A stretch of 64,000 nucleotides of DNA from NCBI RefSeq assembly GCF_001908205.1, contig NZ_LGHL01000028.1, forward strand, positions 30,906 through 94,905, given 5' to 3'. How positions within the stretch are numbered: the first letter of the stretch is position 1; every line of letters starts with the position of its first letter. The stretch comes from Bradyrhizobium sp. NAS80.1 (lineage in GTDB: Bacteria; Pseudomonadota; Alphaproteobacteria; Rhizobiales; Xanthobacteraceae). The notes beneath the pieces were generated by a model. It did no database searches. It saw nothing but the letters and a program-made list of their open reading frames with translations, and was not told the DNA's origin. The translations under genes were made by a program, and so were the position numbers. Positions 16,285 through 24,700 of the stretch are shown in pieces.

Positions 16285-17175
16285 ATGATGAAGATCGACA
16301 AAGCCCCGGTGCCCCTGATCGTCCCTGACACGGGCGACCCGCGCCTGACCCAGAGCGTGACCGGGACCGATCAGACCGGCGCCAAGGTCGAGATCAAGGT
16401 GCCGATGGAGCGGCCGCTGACGCTCTACCTGAATTCGCAGGAGATCGTCACCATGATGACGATCGGCGACTATCCGGAATATCTGGCGCTCGGCTACCTG
16501 CTGAACCAGAACATGCTGAAATATAGTGACGTGGTCACCGAGGTCGAATACGACGACGACCTCCAGGTGGTGGTCGTGCGTACCGAACACCACACCAATT
16601 TCGAAGCCAAGCTGAAGAAGCGCACGCAGACGTCGGGCTGCGCGCAGGGCACCGCCTTTGGCGACCTGCTCGAAGCCGTCGAGAGCGTCGCGCTGCCCAA
16701 GGCCGAGCTGCGCACCTCCTGGCTCTACCAGATGACGCAGACCATCAACACCATGCCCTCGCTCTATCTCGAAGCCGGTGCGATTCACGGCTGCGTGCTG
16801 TGCAAGGAGGGCGAGCCGCTCTGCTACACCGAGGACGTCGGCCGCCACAACGCCGTCGACAAGATCGCGGGCTGGATGTACCGCCACGGCGTCGATGCAT
16901 CCGACAAGATCCTCTACACCACGGGACGCCTGACCTCGGAGATGGTGATCAAGACGGTGCGCATGGGCATTCCGATCCTGGTGTCGCGGTCCGGCTTCAC
17001 CGCATGGGGCGTCGATCTCGCCCGGCAGGTCGGCCTGACACTGATCGGCCGCACCCGCGGAAAACGTTTTATCGCACTGGCTGGCGAGGAGCGCATCGTC
17101 TACGACCAGAACCTCGCTTACGTCGAGGAAGAATCGGCCAAGCATAAGCGCAAGGGTGAAGGTGGTGACGACTGA
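16285..17175 (+). CDS. fdhD: Formate dehydrogenase accessory sulfurtransferase FdhD
   Basis: A 296-residue FdhD, which transfers sulfur from a cysteine desulfurase to the Mo/W-bisPGD cofactor and so activates formate dehydrogenase. The C-terminal motif [15 protein letters not shown] and the following [13 protein letters not shown] and ILVSRSG are diagnostic. In the mobile loop where E. coli FdhD has CGVCG, this protein has a single Cys119 (TSGCAQGT). It also has a separate CVLC pair (Cys170/173) and Cys180. The C-terminus overlaps the MobA start. The stand-alone position next to mobA and across from mobB fits cofactor maturation for the fdh genes. Confidence 0.93.
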   Translation: MMKIDKAPVPLIVPDTGDPRLTQSVTGTDQTGAKVEIKVPMERPLTLYLNSQEIVTMMTIGDYPEYLALGYLLNQNMLKYSDVVTEVEYDDDLQVVVVRTEHHTNFEAKLKKRTQTSGCAQGTAFGDLLEAVESVALPKAELRTSWLYQMTQTINTMPSLYLEAGAIHGCVLCKEGEPLCYTEDVGRHNAVDKIAGWMYRHGVDASDKILYTTGRLTSEMVIKTVRMGIPILVSRSGFTAWGVDLARQVGLTLIGRTRGKRFIALAGEERIVYDQNLAYVEEESAKHKRKGEGGDD

Positions 17176-17797
17176 GATTCCGGCAACGCAAGGTGTCCTG
17201 CTCGCCGGCGGCCTCGCCCGGCGCATGGGCGGCGGCGACAAGCCGATGCGCACCATCGGCGGCCGCACCATCCTTGAGCGCGTGATCGCGCGCCTCTCGC
17301 CGCAATGCAGCGGGTTGATCCTCAATGCGAACGGCGATCCCACGCGATTCGCCGCGTTCGGCTTGCAGGTCATCGCCGACGACGTGCCCGGCTTTCCCGG
17401 CCCGCTCGCCGGCATCCTCGCCGCGCTCGACTGGACCGCAACGAACCGGCCCGAGGTCGAATGGGTGCTCAGCGCCGCCGGCGACTGCCCGTTCCTGCCG
17501 CGCAATCTCGTGACCCGCCTGCATGAAGCGCGAGAGCGGGAGAACGCGCAGCTCGCAGTCGCCGCATCGGGCGATCAGTCGCATCCGGTGATCGGCTTGT
17601 GGCGCGTCGCCTTGCGCGACGAGCTGCGTCACGCGCTGATCGTCGAGGACCTCCGCAAGATCGATCGCTGGACCGCGCGCTATCCACTCGCGACGGTGAC
17701 ATGGCCGGCCGAGCCGCTCGATCCGTTCTTCAATGCCAACACGGTCGAGGACATCGCCGAAGCCGAGCGACTGGCGACGCTGGATGCGGCAACCTAG
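17156..17797 (+). CDS. mobA: Molybdenum cofactor guanylyltransferase MobA
   Basis: A 213-residue MobA, which attaches GMP to molybdopterin. The nucleotide-binding motif [19 protein letters not shown] (residues about 13-31) is canonical, followed by [17 protein letters not shown] and a metal-binding GDCPFLP. The C-terminal [13 protein letters not shown] is typical. The start is a GTG overlapping fdhD by 20 bp; GTG codons at 17162 and 17165 are alternatives. With fdhD it forms a coupled pair. Confidence 0.93.
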   Translation: MKVVTTEIPATQGVLLAGGLARRMGGGDKPMRTIGGRTILERVIARLSPQCSGLILNANGDPTRFAAFGLQVIADDVPGFPGPLAGILAALDWTATNRPEVEWVLSAAGDCPFLPRNLVTRLHEARERENAQLAVAASGDQSHPVIGLWRVALRDELRHALIVEDLRKIDRWTARYPLATVTWPAEPLDPFFNANTVEDIAEAERLATLDAAT

Positions 17798-17801
17798 CGA
17801 C

Positions 17802-18104
17802 TTACGATTTGGGAAATTCGTTGAGAAGCTGCATCCAGATGATCGCGAAGGCGATCAGCCCGCAGAGACCGACAGCGGTGCTCAATCGCGGCAGACGTCC
17901 GAGCGCGACCAGCAGCCCAGACCGGGATGAAGAAGAGCCCAAAGATCATGCCGAGCGGAAATACCGCGAGCCATTGAAAGCCGGTGCCGTCGCCCGGCGG
18001 GACGTGGGCGATCGCGTAGAGAACCTATAGAGCCAGAACAGCGTTCCGGCGGCTGCGACGAGGGCGGCCATCTTGCGGAAATTGAGGGGGGCTGACGTGG
18101 TCAT
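17802..18104 (-). pseudogene. Small membrane protein, broken by two compensating frameshifts
   Basis: No intact frame covers this interval, but three joined frames give one coherent product of about 100 residues. It begins MTTSAPLNFRKMAALVAAAG, continues VLYAIAHVPPGDGTGFQW with FPLGMIFGLFFIPVW, and ends LVALGRLPRLSTAVGLCGL and WMQLLNEFPKS before a TAA. That is three hydrophobic helices. The breaks fall near 18024 (a G missing) and near 17916-17918 (an extra G), and the net length remains a multiple of three. No family recognised. It may be a decaying gene or carry sequencing errors. Confidence 0.5.
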
Positions 18105-18158
18105 GGCTGGCTCACGCTCCTTTGTCGCGGCGGCGACCATCCGAGTTCATGGAGCCGC

Positions 18159-19289
18159 TCAAGCCGCCAGCGGAACCGACCAGGCGTCGTAGCCGTAGAC
18201 CCAGCTCGTATCCGTCCTCACCTTCAGCCAGATGTTCGCGCGCGAGGTCTCCTGCACCCGCGTCGTCCGCTCTTTTCGCGTCGCCTCGAAGCGGCGGAAT
18301 GCATCCGCAACGCCGTCGCGGTCGACACCTGCGAGGCAGCGCGAGAGCACGGCGGCATCCTCGATCGCCATGGCCGCACCCTGCGCCATGTAGGGCGTCA
18401 TCGGATGGCAGGCATCGCCGAGCAGCGTCACCTTGCCATCGGCCCAGCGATCCAGCGCATCGCGGTCCATGATCGCCCATTTGTGCACATCGGGACAGGC
18501 GGCGAGCACCTGGCCGACCTGCGGATGAAAGCCCTCGAACGATGCACGCAGATCGCGCACATCACCCTTCGCCGACCATGACTCGATGCGGAAGTTCGGC
18601 TCGGGCTGGCTGGTGACGAGGTAGACCTCGCTACGGTCCGGCTTGACGTAATAGATCACGATGTGGCGGTCCTCGCCCCACCATTTGGTGCAGTCGTCGA
18701 TCGTCCCGCCGCCGAGCAGCGCGGCGGGATAGGTGGTGCGATAGGCGATGCGGCCGGAGAATCTCACCGGCGCGGTGTCAAACAGGATGTCGCGAACCGC
18801 CGAATGAACGCCATCCGCACCGACCACTGCGTCGGCAACAGCGCTGGTGTTGTCGGCCAAGGTCAGCCGGACACCCTCGGCGGTCTCGTCGAGACCGACA
18901 AGCTTGTGGTTGAGCCGCACGCATTCGTCCGGCACCGCGCTCGCCAGTGCCGCGTGGAGATCGCCGCGATGGGCGAGCAAATAGGGCGCACCGAATTTCT
19001 CCTCCGCGCTCTCGCCGAAGATCATGTCGAACTTGATGTCGCCGCTGCGCCAGTCGCGGTTATTCCAGGAGCGCGGATAAAAGGATTGGCTGCGCATCCG
19101 CGCCTCCAGCCCCAGCGCGCGCAACACCTTCATAGCGTTGCAGCCGACCTGGATGCCGGCGCCGATGCGGGCGAATTGGGAGGCCTGCTCGTAGACCATC
19201 ACGTCGATGCCGACGCGCCTGAGCGCAGCGGCGGTCGCAAGCCCGCCCATGCCGGCACCGACGATCGCAACCGAAAGCGGCCTTGCCAT
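18159..19289 (-). CDS. FAD-dependent monooxygenase, similar to 6-hydroxynicotinate 3-monooxygenase NicC
   Basis: A 376-residue class A flavin hydroxylase. The FAD fold opens with VAIVGAGMGGLATAAALRR, then GAGIQVGCNAMKVLR, the GADGVHS (DG) motif, and GDACHPMTPYMAQGAAMAIEDA. Segments such as KWWGEDRHIVIYYVK and the C-terminal ANIWLKVRTDTSWVYGYD closely follow Pseudomonas NicC as I recall it, which hydroxylates and decarboxylates 6-hydroxynicotinate. The start at 19289 has a GGGGGA Shine-Dalgarno. No other nicotinate-pathway gene is in the window. Assignment to the NicC-like group is good, the substrate less so. Confidence 0.8.
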   Translation of the reverse strand: MARPLSVAIVGAGMGGLATAAALRRVGIDVMVYEQASQFARIGAGIQVGCNAMKVLRALGLEARMRSQSFYPRSWNNRDWRSGDIKFDMIFGESAEEKFGAPYLLAHRGDLHAALASAVPDECVRLNHKLVGLDETAEGVRLTLADNTSAVADAVVGADGVHSAVRDILFDTAPVRFSGRIAYRTTYPAALLGGGTIDDCTKWWGEDRHIVIYYVKPDRSEVYLVTSQPEPNFRIESWSAKGDVRDLRASFEGFHPQVGQVLAACPDVHKWAIMDRDALDRWADGKVTLLGDACHPMTPYMAQGAAMAIEDAAVLSRCLAGVDRDGVADAFRRFEATRKERTTRVQETSRANIWLKVRTDTSWVYGYDAWSVPLAA

Positions 19290-19339
19290 CGCGTCCCCCA
19301 CCCTGTCTGCCGCGCGGCTTGAATGCCGCGTCGTCTGCT

Positions 19340-21301
19340 CTACGCGGGCCGGAAGCCGGCTCGCTCCAGTGCCGTACGCGCCTCGTCCGAGCCAAGCGCA
19401 TCCAGAAAGGCCTGCACGGCCGGGCGCTGCTTGCGCGCCGTCACCAAGGCAAAGTCATAATGCTCTTCCGCCAGCGGAATGAAACCGAGGCCGACCGCAT
19501 GGGCGACCGGCGCAATGGTCATGCCCCAATCGGCGCGGTGCTGCGCAACGGCGGCAGCGACAGCGTTATGAGAACGCGGCTGGTTCCAATAACCTTCCGG
19601 GCGCGCACCGCCGAGCAGCCGGTCGATCAGGATACGCGTGCCGGCGCCCTGATTGCGGTTGACCATGATGCATTCTGGGTCAGTGAGCGCGGCGGCGACG
19701 GCATCCTTCGCACTGAAGCCCTCGAAGCGCTTGTCGCCTTTGCGGAAGACAATGCCCTGCATCCGCCGCCAGCCCGGCACGAGTTCGAGCCCATCGACGA
19801 GGTAAGGTGTGTTGTAGGTCTCGCTCTTGTCGTCGAACAGATGGATCGGCGCAAGATCGCATTCGCCGCGCTTCGCCGCCGCGAGCCCGCCGAGACTGCC
19901 GACCGCAATCGAGCGCACGGTCAAGCCGGCATGCGCGAGCTGTGCAGTGACGAGATCAAGGCCGGTGCAGTGGCTGCCGACAATGACAAGGTCGGGGACC
20001 CGCACATGCGGCGTGAACAGCGTCACCTCGGCTTCGGTCCCCGCCGGCATCTGGTCGGCAAGCGCGTCGATGCGCACGAAGCCGTCAGCCTGCGCGAAGG
20101 ATGTGATCGCACCAGACCCCTTGCCGGAGGGATAGGCGATCAAGCCGTCCTTGCCCTCGACCAGCGAGACCATGACGAATTCGGTGCGGCCGAGTTCGGA
20201 GGCGATGCGCACCGGCACGGTCGCGTTCACCTTGGCATCGGAGCGCGGCGGCAATCCGGCCATCTTGCGCAGCACCGGCACGATCATGTCGTGGAAGGTG
20301 AACATCGCCGAAGTCGGGAAACCCGGCAGGATCACCACCGGCTTGCCATCGCACACCGCGAGGCACAGCGGCTTGCCGGGCTTGAGCGCAACGCCGTGCG
20401 CGATGATGCCGGGCTTGCCGAGCCGGCCGATGATGCGATGGGACAGATCGCCCGCGCCCTTCGACGTGCCGCCTGATAGCACCAGCATGTCGGCGTCCAC
20501 CAGCGCACGGCGCATGGCGGCTTCGAGCTTTGCTTCATCGTCGGGAATGGCGCCGAGGAAAACCGCCTCGCCGCCATTCTCGTCGATTGCGGCTGCGACG
20601 ATCGCGCCGTTGGTGTCGTAGATCGCCGCCGGCGCGAGCACTTCGCCGGGCTGCACCAGCTCGTCGCCGGTGGAGATCACGGCAACGCGCGGCTTGCGCG
20701 CGACAATCACCTCGGCGATGCCGCAGGCCGCCAGCATGCCGATCTCGCGCGAGCCGATGATCGTGCCGGCGCGCAGCAGCGCTTCGCCGCGCGCGATGTC
20801 GGAACCGGCATAGGACACGAATTGTCCGGGAGACGCGGCGCGGCGGACATCAATCGCATCCAAGCCAGCCGGCTGGGTATGCTCGACCATGACCACGGCG
20901 TCGGCGCCACGCGGCAGCGGACCGCCGGTGGCGATCGCCGTGGCTGTTCCCACGGCGACTTGCAGTATCGGCGCGGTGCCGCAGTGAATGGTCTCTCCGT
21001 TCAGCGCGAGGCGCCGGGGTGCGCCTTCGCCGGCTGCGGCGAGATCCGCCGAGCGCACGGCAAAGCCGTCGACATTGGAACGGTCGAAGGGCGGAACGTC
21101 GATCGGCGCGGTGATGTCTTCGGCGAGCGCGGAGCCGAGCGCATCGGCAAGCTTGCGCGGCTCGCCTGGGATCGCGCGCGGGAACAGCGCAGCCTCGAAG
21201 CGCGCCAGCGCATCCTCGCGCGACAGGATCCTGAGGAACTGTTCCTGTTCTAGCGAGCTACGATCTTGCGACTGCGGGATCATGGTCATGCCGGAACCCA
21301 T
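19340..21301 (-). CDS. MoeA fused to a C-terminal PBP-like domain
   Basis: A 653-residue fusion. Residues about 1-420 are a MoeA-type molybdotransferase: PPFDRSNVDGFAVRSADL, TGGPLPRGADAVVMVEHT, AVISTGDELVQPGE, LSGGTSKGAGDLSHR and VVILPGFPTSAMFTF. Residues about 440-653 form a periplasmic-binding-protein-like domain (VIVGSHCTGLDLVTAQLAHAG, ECDLAPIHLFDD, VNRNQGAGTRILIDRLLGG, DWGMTIAPVAHAVGLGF) of the type also found in the regulator at 23.7 kb and in ModE-like sensors. This architecture is known in bacteria and archaea. It is 1 bp downstream of the diverged moeA-like gene, so they are probably coupled. The PBP part may sense molybdate, tungstate or a cofactor intermediate. Confidence 0.9.
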   Translation of the reverse strand: MGSGMTMIPQSQDRSSLEQEQFLRILSREDALARFEAALFPRAIPGEPRKLADALGSALAEDITAPIDVPPFDRSNVDGFAVRSADLAAAGEGAPRRLALNGETIHCGTAPILQVAVGTATAIATGGPLPRGADAVVMVEHTQPAGLDAIDVRRAASPGQFVSYAGSDIARGEALLRAGTIIGSREIGMLAACGIAEVIVARKPRVAVISTGDELVQPGEVLAPAAIYDTNGAIVAAAIDENGGEAVFLGAIPDDEAKLEAAMRRALVDADMLVLSGGTSKGAGDLSHRIIGRLGKPGIIAHGVALKPGKPLCLAVCDGKPVVILPGFPTSAMFTFHDMIVPVLRKMAGLPPRSDAKVNATVPVRIASELGRTEFVMVSLVEGKDGLIAYPSGKGSGAITSFAQADGFVRIDALADQMPAGTEAEVTLFTPHVRVPDLVIVGSHCTGLDLVTAQLAHAGLTVRSIAVGSLGGLAAAKRGECDLAPIHLFDDKSETYNTPYLVDGLELVPGWRRMQGIVFRKGDKRFEGFSAKDAVAAALTDPECIMVNRNQGAGTRILIDRLLGGARPEGYWNQPRSHNAVAAAVAQHRADWGMTIAPVAHAVGLGFIPLAEEHYDFALVTARKQRPAVQAFLDALGSDEARTALERAGFRPA

Positions 21302-21302
21302 A

Positions 21303-22409
21303 TCATTCCCGCATCAGATAAGCATCGGCCGGCGCGCCCGCTGCAAATCCCTCGCTGCTCCCGTGAATGATCAGCCAGGCATCCGCTCGGGCAATTGCCT
21401 GTAACGGCCACTCCCCCACCGCAAGCGGCATCCACGCATGATGTTCCTCCGCCAGCAGAGCGATCTCGGCGATGCCGACACTGGATGCGATCTTGCGCGC
21501 GAGCGGCAAGGTCAGCTGTCGGCGCGGCCGGCGCGCCGACAGTCGGCCGATGAGCGGAAGCACGAGCGCGAACCAGGCCGCGAGCGCATGATCCGGCGAG
21601 CCGGGCAAGGCGACGGTGGGAACTTTTCCGAGCCGCGCCACAGCGGCGGTACGCCCGGGCTGGAGCGCAAGACCATGGGCGATCACGTCGCCTCGCCGGG
21701 CCAGCGCGGTCACGGCAGCATCGCGGCGACCGACGCCGCTGCCGCCGATCGTCACAACAAGATCGCAGTCGAGATCGCCGAGCGCCTCCGTGATCGATGC
21801 GGCATCGCGCGTTCCGGCTTCGCGGGTTTGCACGTGCAGTCCCGCAGTACGCGCGACGTCCGCGATCATATGCATTGCCGCCGCAGCGCCCGGCACATTG
21901 ACGATGTGCAGCCGCGGCCGCCGCACGCTCAGCCGGTCCAGCCCGGCAACGCGCGCGAGCAGCAGGGCGGCGGGACTAACGGGATGCCCCTCTATCGCGA
22001 CAGACCTACGTTCTCCGATATCACTTCCGGCGCGCCTGACGCCCTGCCCCGGCACGGCCTCCGCCAGCACTTGGGCAAGCGGCCCCGACATCTCGACGGC
22101 GTCGGCATCGAGCACACAGTCGCGTCCCCTCGGCACCGCATCGCCGGCATCGACCCAGGCCGGCATCGTTGCCAGCGGCAGCGGCGAATAGGCGGACGCT
22201 CCGACGAGATCATTGGCGCACAGTGCCCAGCCGTCTGCGGCGGCGATGTCGTGAGGCGGATAAGCCGCAAGCAGCGGAGTGCCCGCCGCGATGCAGCCGG
22301 CCGCTTCAGTCAGCGGCAGCTCCACCGGTGCAAGCGGCCCGAGCCCTTCCAACAACGCGACGAGCGCAGTGTCGAGCGGCGTCAGGGATGGCGGCAGGCG
22401 CTGGGTCAT
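21303..22409 (-). CDS. Diverged MoeA-like protein
   Basis: A 368-residue MoeA-fold paralogue. It keeps the outline (PPHDIAAADGWAL, TIGGSGVGRRDAAV, KVPTVALPGSPDHALAAWF) but many positions differ: the N-terminal DG-type motif reads AADGWAL, the STGDE motif is missing (replaced by a VNVPGAAAAMHMIAD region), and the TGG motif reads TIGGSG. It is probably not a normal molybdotransferase; it could be a regulator or partner of the fused MoeA directly downstream. The start at 22409 is chosen for homology; 22445 is also possible. Confidence 0.78.
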   Translation of the reverse strand: MTQRLPPSLTPLDTALVALLEGLGPLAPVELPLTEAAGCIAAGTPLLAAYPPHDIAAADGWALCANDLVGASAYSPLPLATMPAWVDAGDAVPRGRDCVLDADAVEMSGPLAQVLAEAVPGQGVRRAGSDIGERRSVAIEGHPVSPAALLLARVAGLDRLSVRRPRLHIVNVPGAAAAMHMIADVARTAGLHVQTREAGTRDAASITEALGDLDCDLVVTIGGSGVGRRDAAVTALARRGDVIAHGLALQPGRTAAVARLGKVPTVALPGSPDHALAAWFALVLPLIGRLSARRPRRQLTLPLARKIASSVGIAEIALLAEEHHAWMPLAVGEWPLQAIARADAWLIIHGSSEGFAAGAPADAYLMRE

Positions 22410-22463
22410 GCGCCATGATGGACCATGCATCGCCCGATTTGGCAACCGCTGGCGACGCGGTCG

Positions 22464-23297
22464 TCAGCCGCCGGACTTGCCCGCATTCGGGAAGAACAAC
22501 TGTTGACCGTCGACCTTGTAGCCGGCGATCGCCGCCTGCCCCTCCTGCGAGATCAACCAGTCGATGAAGGTCTGCCCCAGTTCCCCCTTGACGGTTGGAA
22601 ACTTCTCGGGGTTCACCGGTATCACGCCGTATTGGTTGAGCAGGCGCTTGTCGCCTTCGACGACGATGTCGAGATCGCCGCGATCCTTGAAGGCGATCCA
22701 GCTGCCGCGGTCGGACAGCATGTAGGCATTGGCAGCACGCGCGGCCTCGAACGCTGCGGTCACGCCCTGCCCGGCCTCGCGATACCAGGCTCCCTTGGCA
22801 CTGGCGATGTCGATGCCGGCGACGATCCAGAGCGCGAGCTCCGCGGCGTGGGTGCCGGAGCGGTCGCCGCGCGTCACGAACGGCGCGCCCTTGGCCTCGA
22901 TCGCCTTCAGCGCGGTCACGATGTCCTTGCCCTTTACGCCGGCGGGATCGCTCTTCGGCCCGATCAGCACATAGTCGTTGTACATGACGTCGAAGCGCTT
23001 TGCGCCAAAGCCGTCGGCGACGAATTTCTCTTCCTGCGGCCGCGCATGCATCAGCACGACATCGGCTTCACCCCTTCGCGCCCCATCGAGCACCTCATCG
23101 GCGCGACGCGCAATCACGGTCACCTCAATGCCGGTTTTGTCACGGAAGATCGGCAGCAGATAATTGAGCAGGCCCGACTCCTGCGTCGATGCCGTCGTGG
23201 CCAGGACGATCGCGCGGTCTTCCGCGAATGACGCCGCGACACCTGCGGCAAGGCCGCAGAGAAGCGCTAATGCAACCGACAGGCGGCGAACGACCAT
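22464..23297 (-). CDS. tupA: Tungstate/molybdate ABC substrate-binding protein TupA-like, orphan
   Basis: A 277-residue periplasmic binding protein. The signal peptide MVVRRLSVALALLCGLAAG ends near AASFAEDR. The mature chain starts with the TupA signature LATTASTQESGLLNYLLP, then YNDYVLIGPKSDPAGV and FVTRGDRSGTHAAELALW, where the Ser/Thr/Arg of RGDRSGTH contact the oxyanion in the family. TupA binds tungstate in preference to molybdate. No tupB or tupC gene is adjacent. It is divergent from the HTH-PBP regulator across a 411-bp gap. Confidence 0.88.
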   Translation of the reverse strand: MVVRRLSVALALLCGLAAGVAASFAEDRAIVLATTASTQESGLLNYLLPIFRDKTGIEVTVIARRADEVLDGARRGEADVVLMHARPQEEKFVADGFGAKRFDVMYNDYVLIGPKSDPAGVKGKDIVTALKAIEAKGAPFVTRGDRSGTHAAELALWIVAGIDIASAKGAWYREAGQGVTAAFEAARAANAYMLSDRGSWIAFKDRGDLDIVVEGDKRLLNQYGVIPVNPEKFPTVKGELGQTFIDWLISQEGQAAIAGYKVDGQQLFFPNAGKSGG

Positions 23298-23708
23298 GGC
23301 TGGTTCCCGTGAGGTACGAAATCGGCATGATCCTGATGACGGATTGCGCCACGCTCGTGACCGATTCCACTTCGGACGGCACAAACAGGACAACATCCGA
23401 TAGAACGCGTGATTGACCACCACCGGCAGCAGGTCTCGCTGCGCGCGGCCGACTGAGCACCCGGGAAACATCGGCAATGCATCGACCGGCATCTCGATTG
23501 CAATCGCGAGCGCGCTTCGCAAGGCCCGCACCAAGTCAGCGTGCGAGAAATGACGACAGGTGCAGAATCGGAAGTCAGATCGGAAGTCAGGACGTGTTGC
23601 AAAGCAGCGAGATGATCGGGCATGGTCCGTGTGAACCGAAACTGAACTGCAGAATTCCACCTGCGTCGAACCTCTAAACAGAAGCAAGAATTTGCATAGG
23701 AATGCAGG
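23298..23708. promoter_or_regulatory. Divergent intergenic region between tupA and the HTH-PBP regulator
   Basis: A 411-bp gap that must hold both promoters. It contains a perfect 12-bp tandem direct repeat (listed separately). The leftward tupA frame remains open back through this region, but without family features, so I treat it as non-coding. No ATATA-type ModE box is evident. Confidence 0.5.
23567..23590. repeat. Tandem 12-bp direct repeat in the tupA/regulator gap
   Basis: ATCGGAAGTCAG occurs twice head-to-tail with no mismatch. It lies between the divergent tupA and HTH-PBP genes, 119 bp before the regulator start, a reasonable place for an operator or UP-type element. Confidence 0.7.
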
Positions 23709-24602
23709 ATGGAATTCCTGACGACGAGTGAAGCCGCCGACTATCTCCGGCTCGGCGAGCGCAAGCTCTACGAGCTTGTCACCACCGGTGCGATCCCTTG
23801 CACCAAGGTGACCGGGAAGTGGCTCTTCCCGCGGCACGAGCTCGATCTCTGGGTGCTTTCGGGAATGTCGCGTCCGGCCGGGATGCTGATCGCGGAGCCG
23901 CCGCCGGTCGTGGGCGGCAGCCAGGACGAGCTCCTGGATTGGAGCCTGCGCGAATCCGGCTCAGGCCTGGGATCGATGAGTGAAGGCAGCGCACGCGGGC
24001 TCGAACGCTTGCAGCGCGACGAGGTGATGGCGGTCGCCGTGCACTTCCACGGCTTGGATGCCTCCGACAATCTCGCCCGCGATGCCAGTACCGATGCGCT
24101 GCGGGTCGCTCCAGACCTGCACGATGTGGTGCTGGTCGCGTTCGCACGCCGCGAGCAGGGTCTCGTGTTGCCGCCGGGCAATCCCAAGCGGCTGCGCGGC
24201 CTGTCCGACGTGCTCGCGCTCGGCAGCAGGATGGCGATGCGGCAACAGGGCACGGGCGCGCAGATGCTGCTCGACGTGCTGTTGAAGCGCGCCGGCGCCT
24301 CGATGCGCGATTTGCGCCAGGTGGAGACGCCAGCCCTCACCGGGCCGGATCTCGCCGAAGTGGTCCGCGCGGGACAAGCCGATTGCGGCGTCGCAACGCG
24401 AACGGCAGCGCGCGCAGCCGGCCTCGATTTCGTGCCGCTGGTCTGGGAGAATTTCGATCTTGCGATGCGGCAGCGCAGCTATTTCCGCGCGCCGATGCAG
24501 ACCCTGCTCCGGTTCCTGAATGAAAGACGGCTGCGGCAGCGCGCCGAGGAGCTGACCGGCTACGATCCCTCGCCCGCGGGACAGATCCGCTTCGCAGCCT
24601 GA
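23709..24602 (+). CDS. Regulator with excisionase-type HTH and PBP-like sensor domain
   Basis: A 297-residue protein. Residues 1-55 are an excisionase/MerR-like helix-turn-helix (LTTSEAADYLRLGERKLYEL; KWLFPRHELDLWV). Residues about 85-297 are a PBP-like ligand-binding domain (LDWSLRESGSGLG; VLPPGNPKRLRGLSDVLAL; RQQGTGAQMLLDVLLKRAG; QADCGVATRTAARAAGLDFVPL) matching the C-terminal domain of the MoeA fusion at 19.3 kb. There is no signal peptide, so it senses an intracellular ligand. Divergence from tupA suggests it controls tungstate/molybdate uptake or cofactor genes. The fold assignment is firm; ligand and targets are inferred. Confidence 0.85.
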   Translation: MEFLTTSEAADYLRLGERKLYELVTTGAIPCTKVTGKWLFPRHELDLWVLSGMSRPAGMLIAEPPPVVGGSQDELLDWSLRESGSGLGSMSEGSARGLERLQRDEVMAVAVHFHGLDASDNLARDASTDALRVAPDLHDVVLVAFARREQGLVLPPGNPKRLRGLSDVLALGSRMAMRQQGTGAQMLLDVLLKRAGASMRDLRQVETPALTGPDLAEVVRAGQADCGVATRTAARAAGLDFVPLVWENFDLAMRQRSYFRAPMQTLLRFLNERRLRQRAEELTGYDPSPAGQIRFAA

Positions 24603-24700
24603 CGTTGACGGCCGCCCCCAAATAGTTGCAAAAGAAACCAATTAAACCGGGCCATACCCGGGCAACACCGGCCAACGTGCCGGATCAGGGGAGGACAAGC

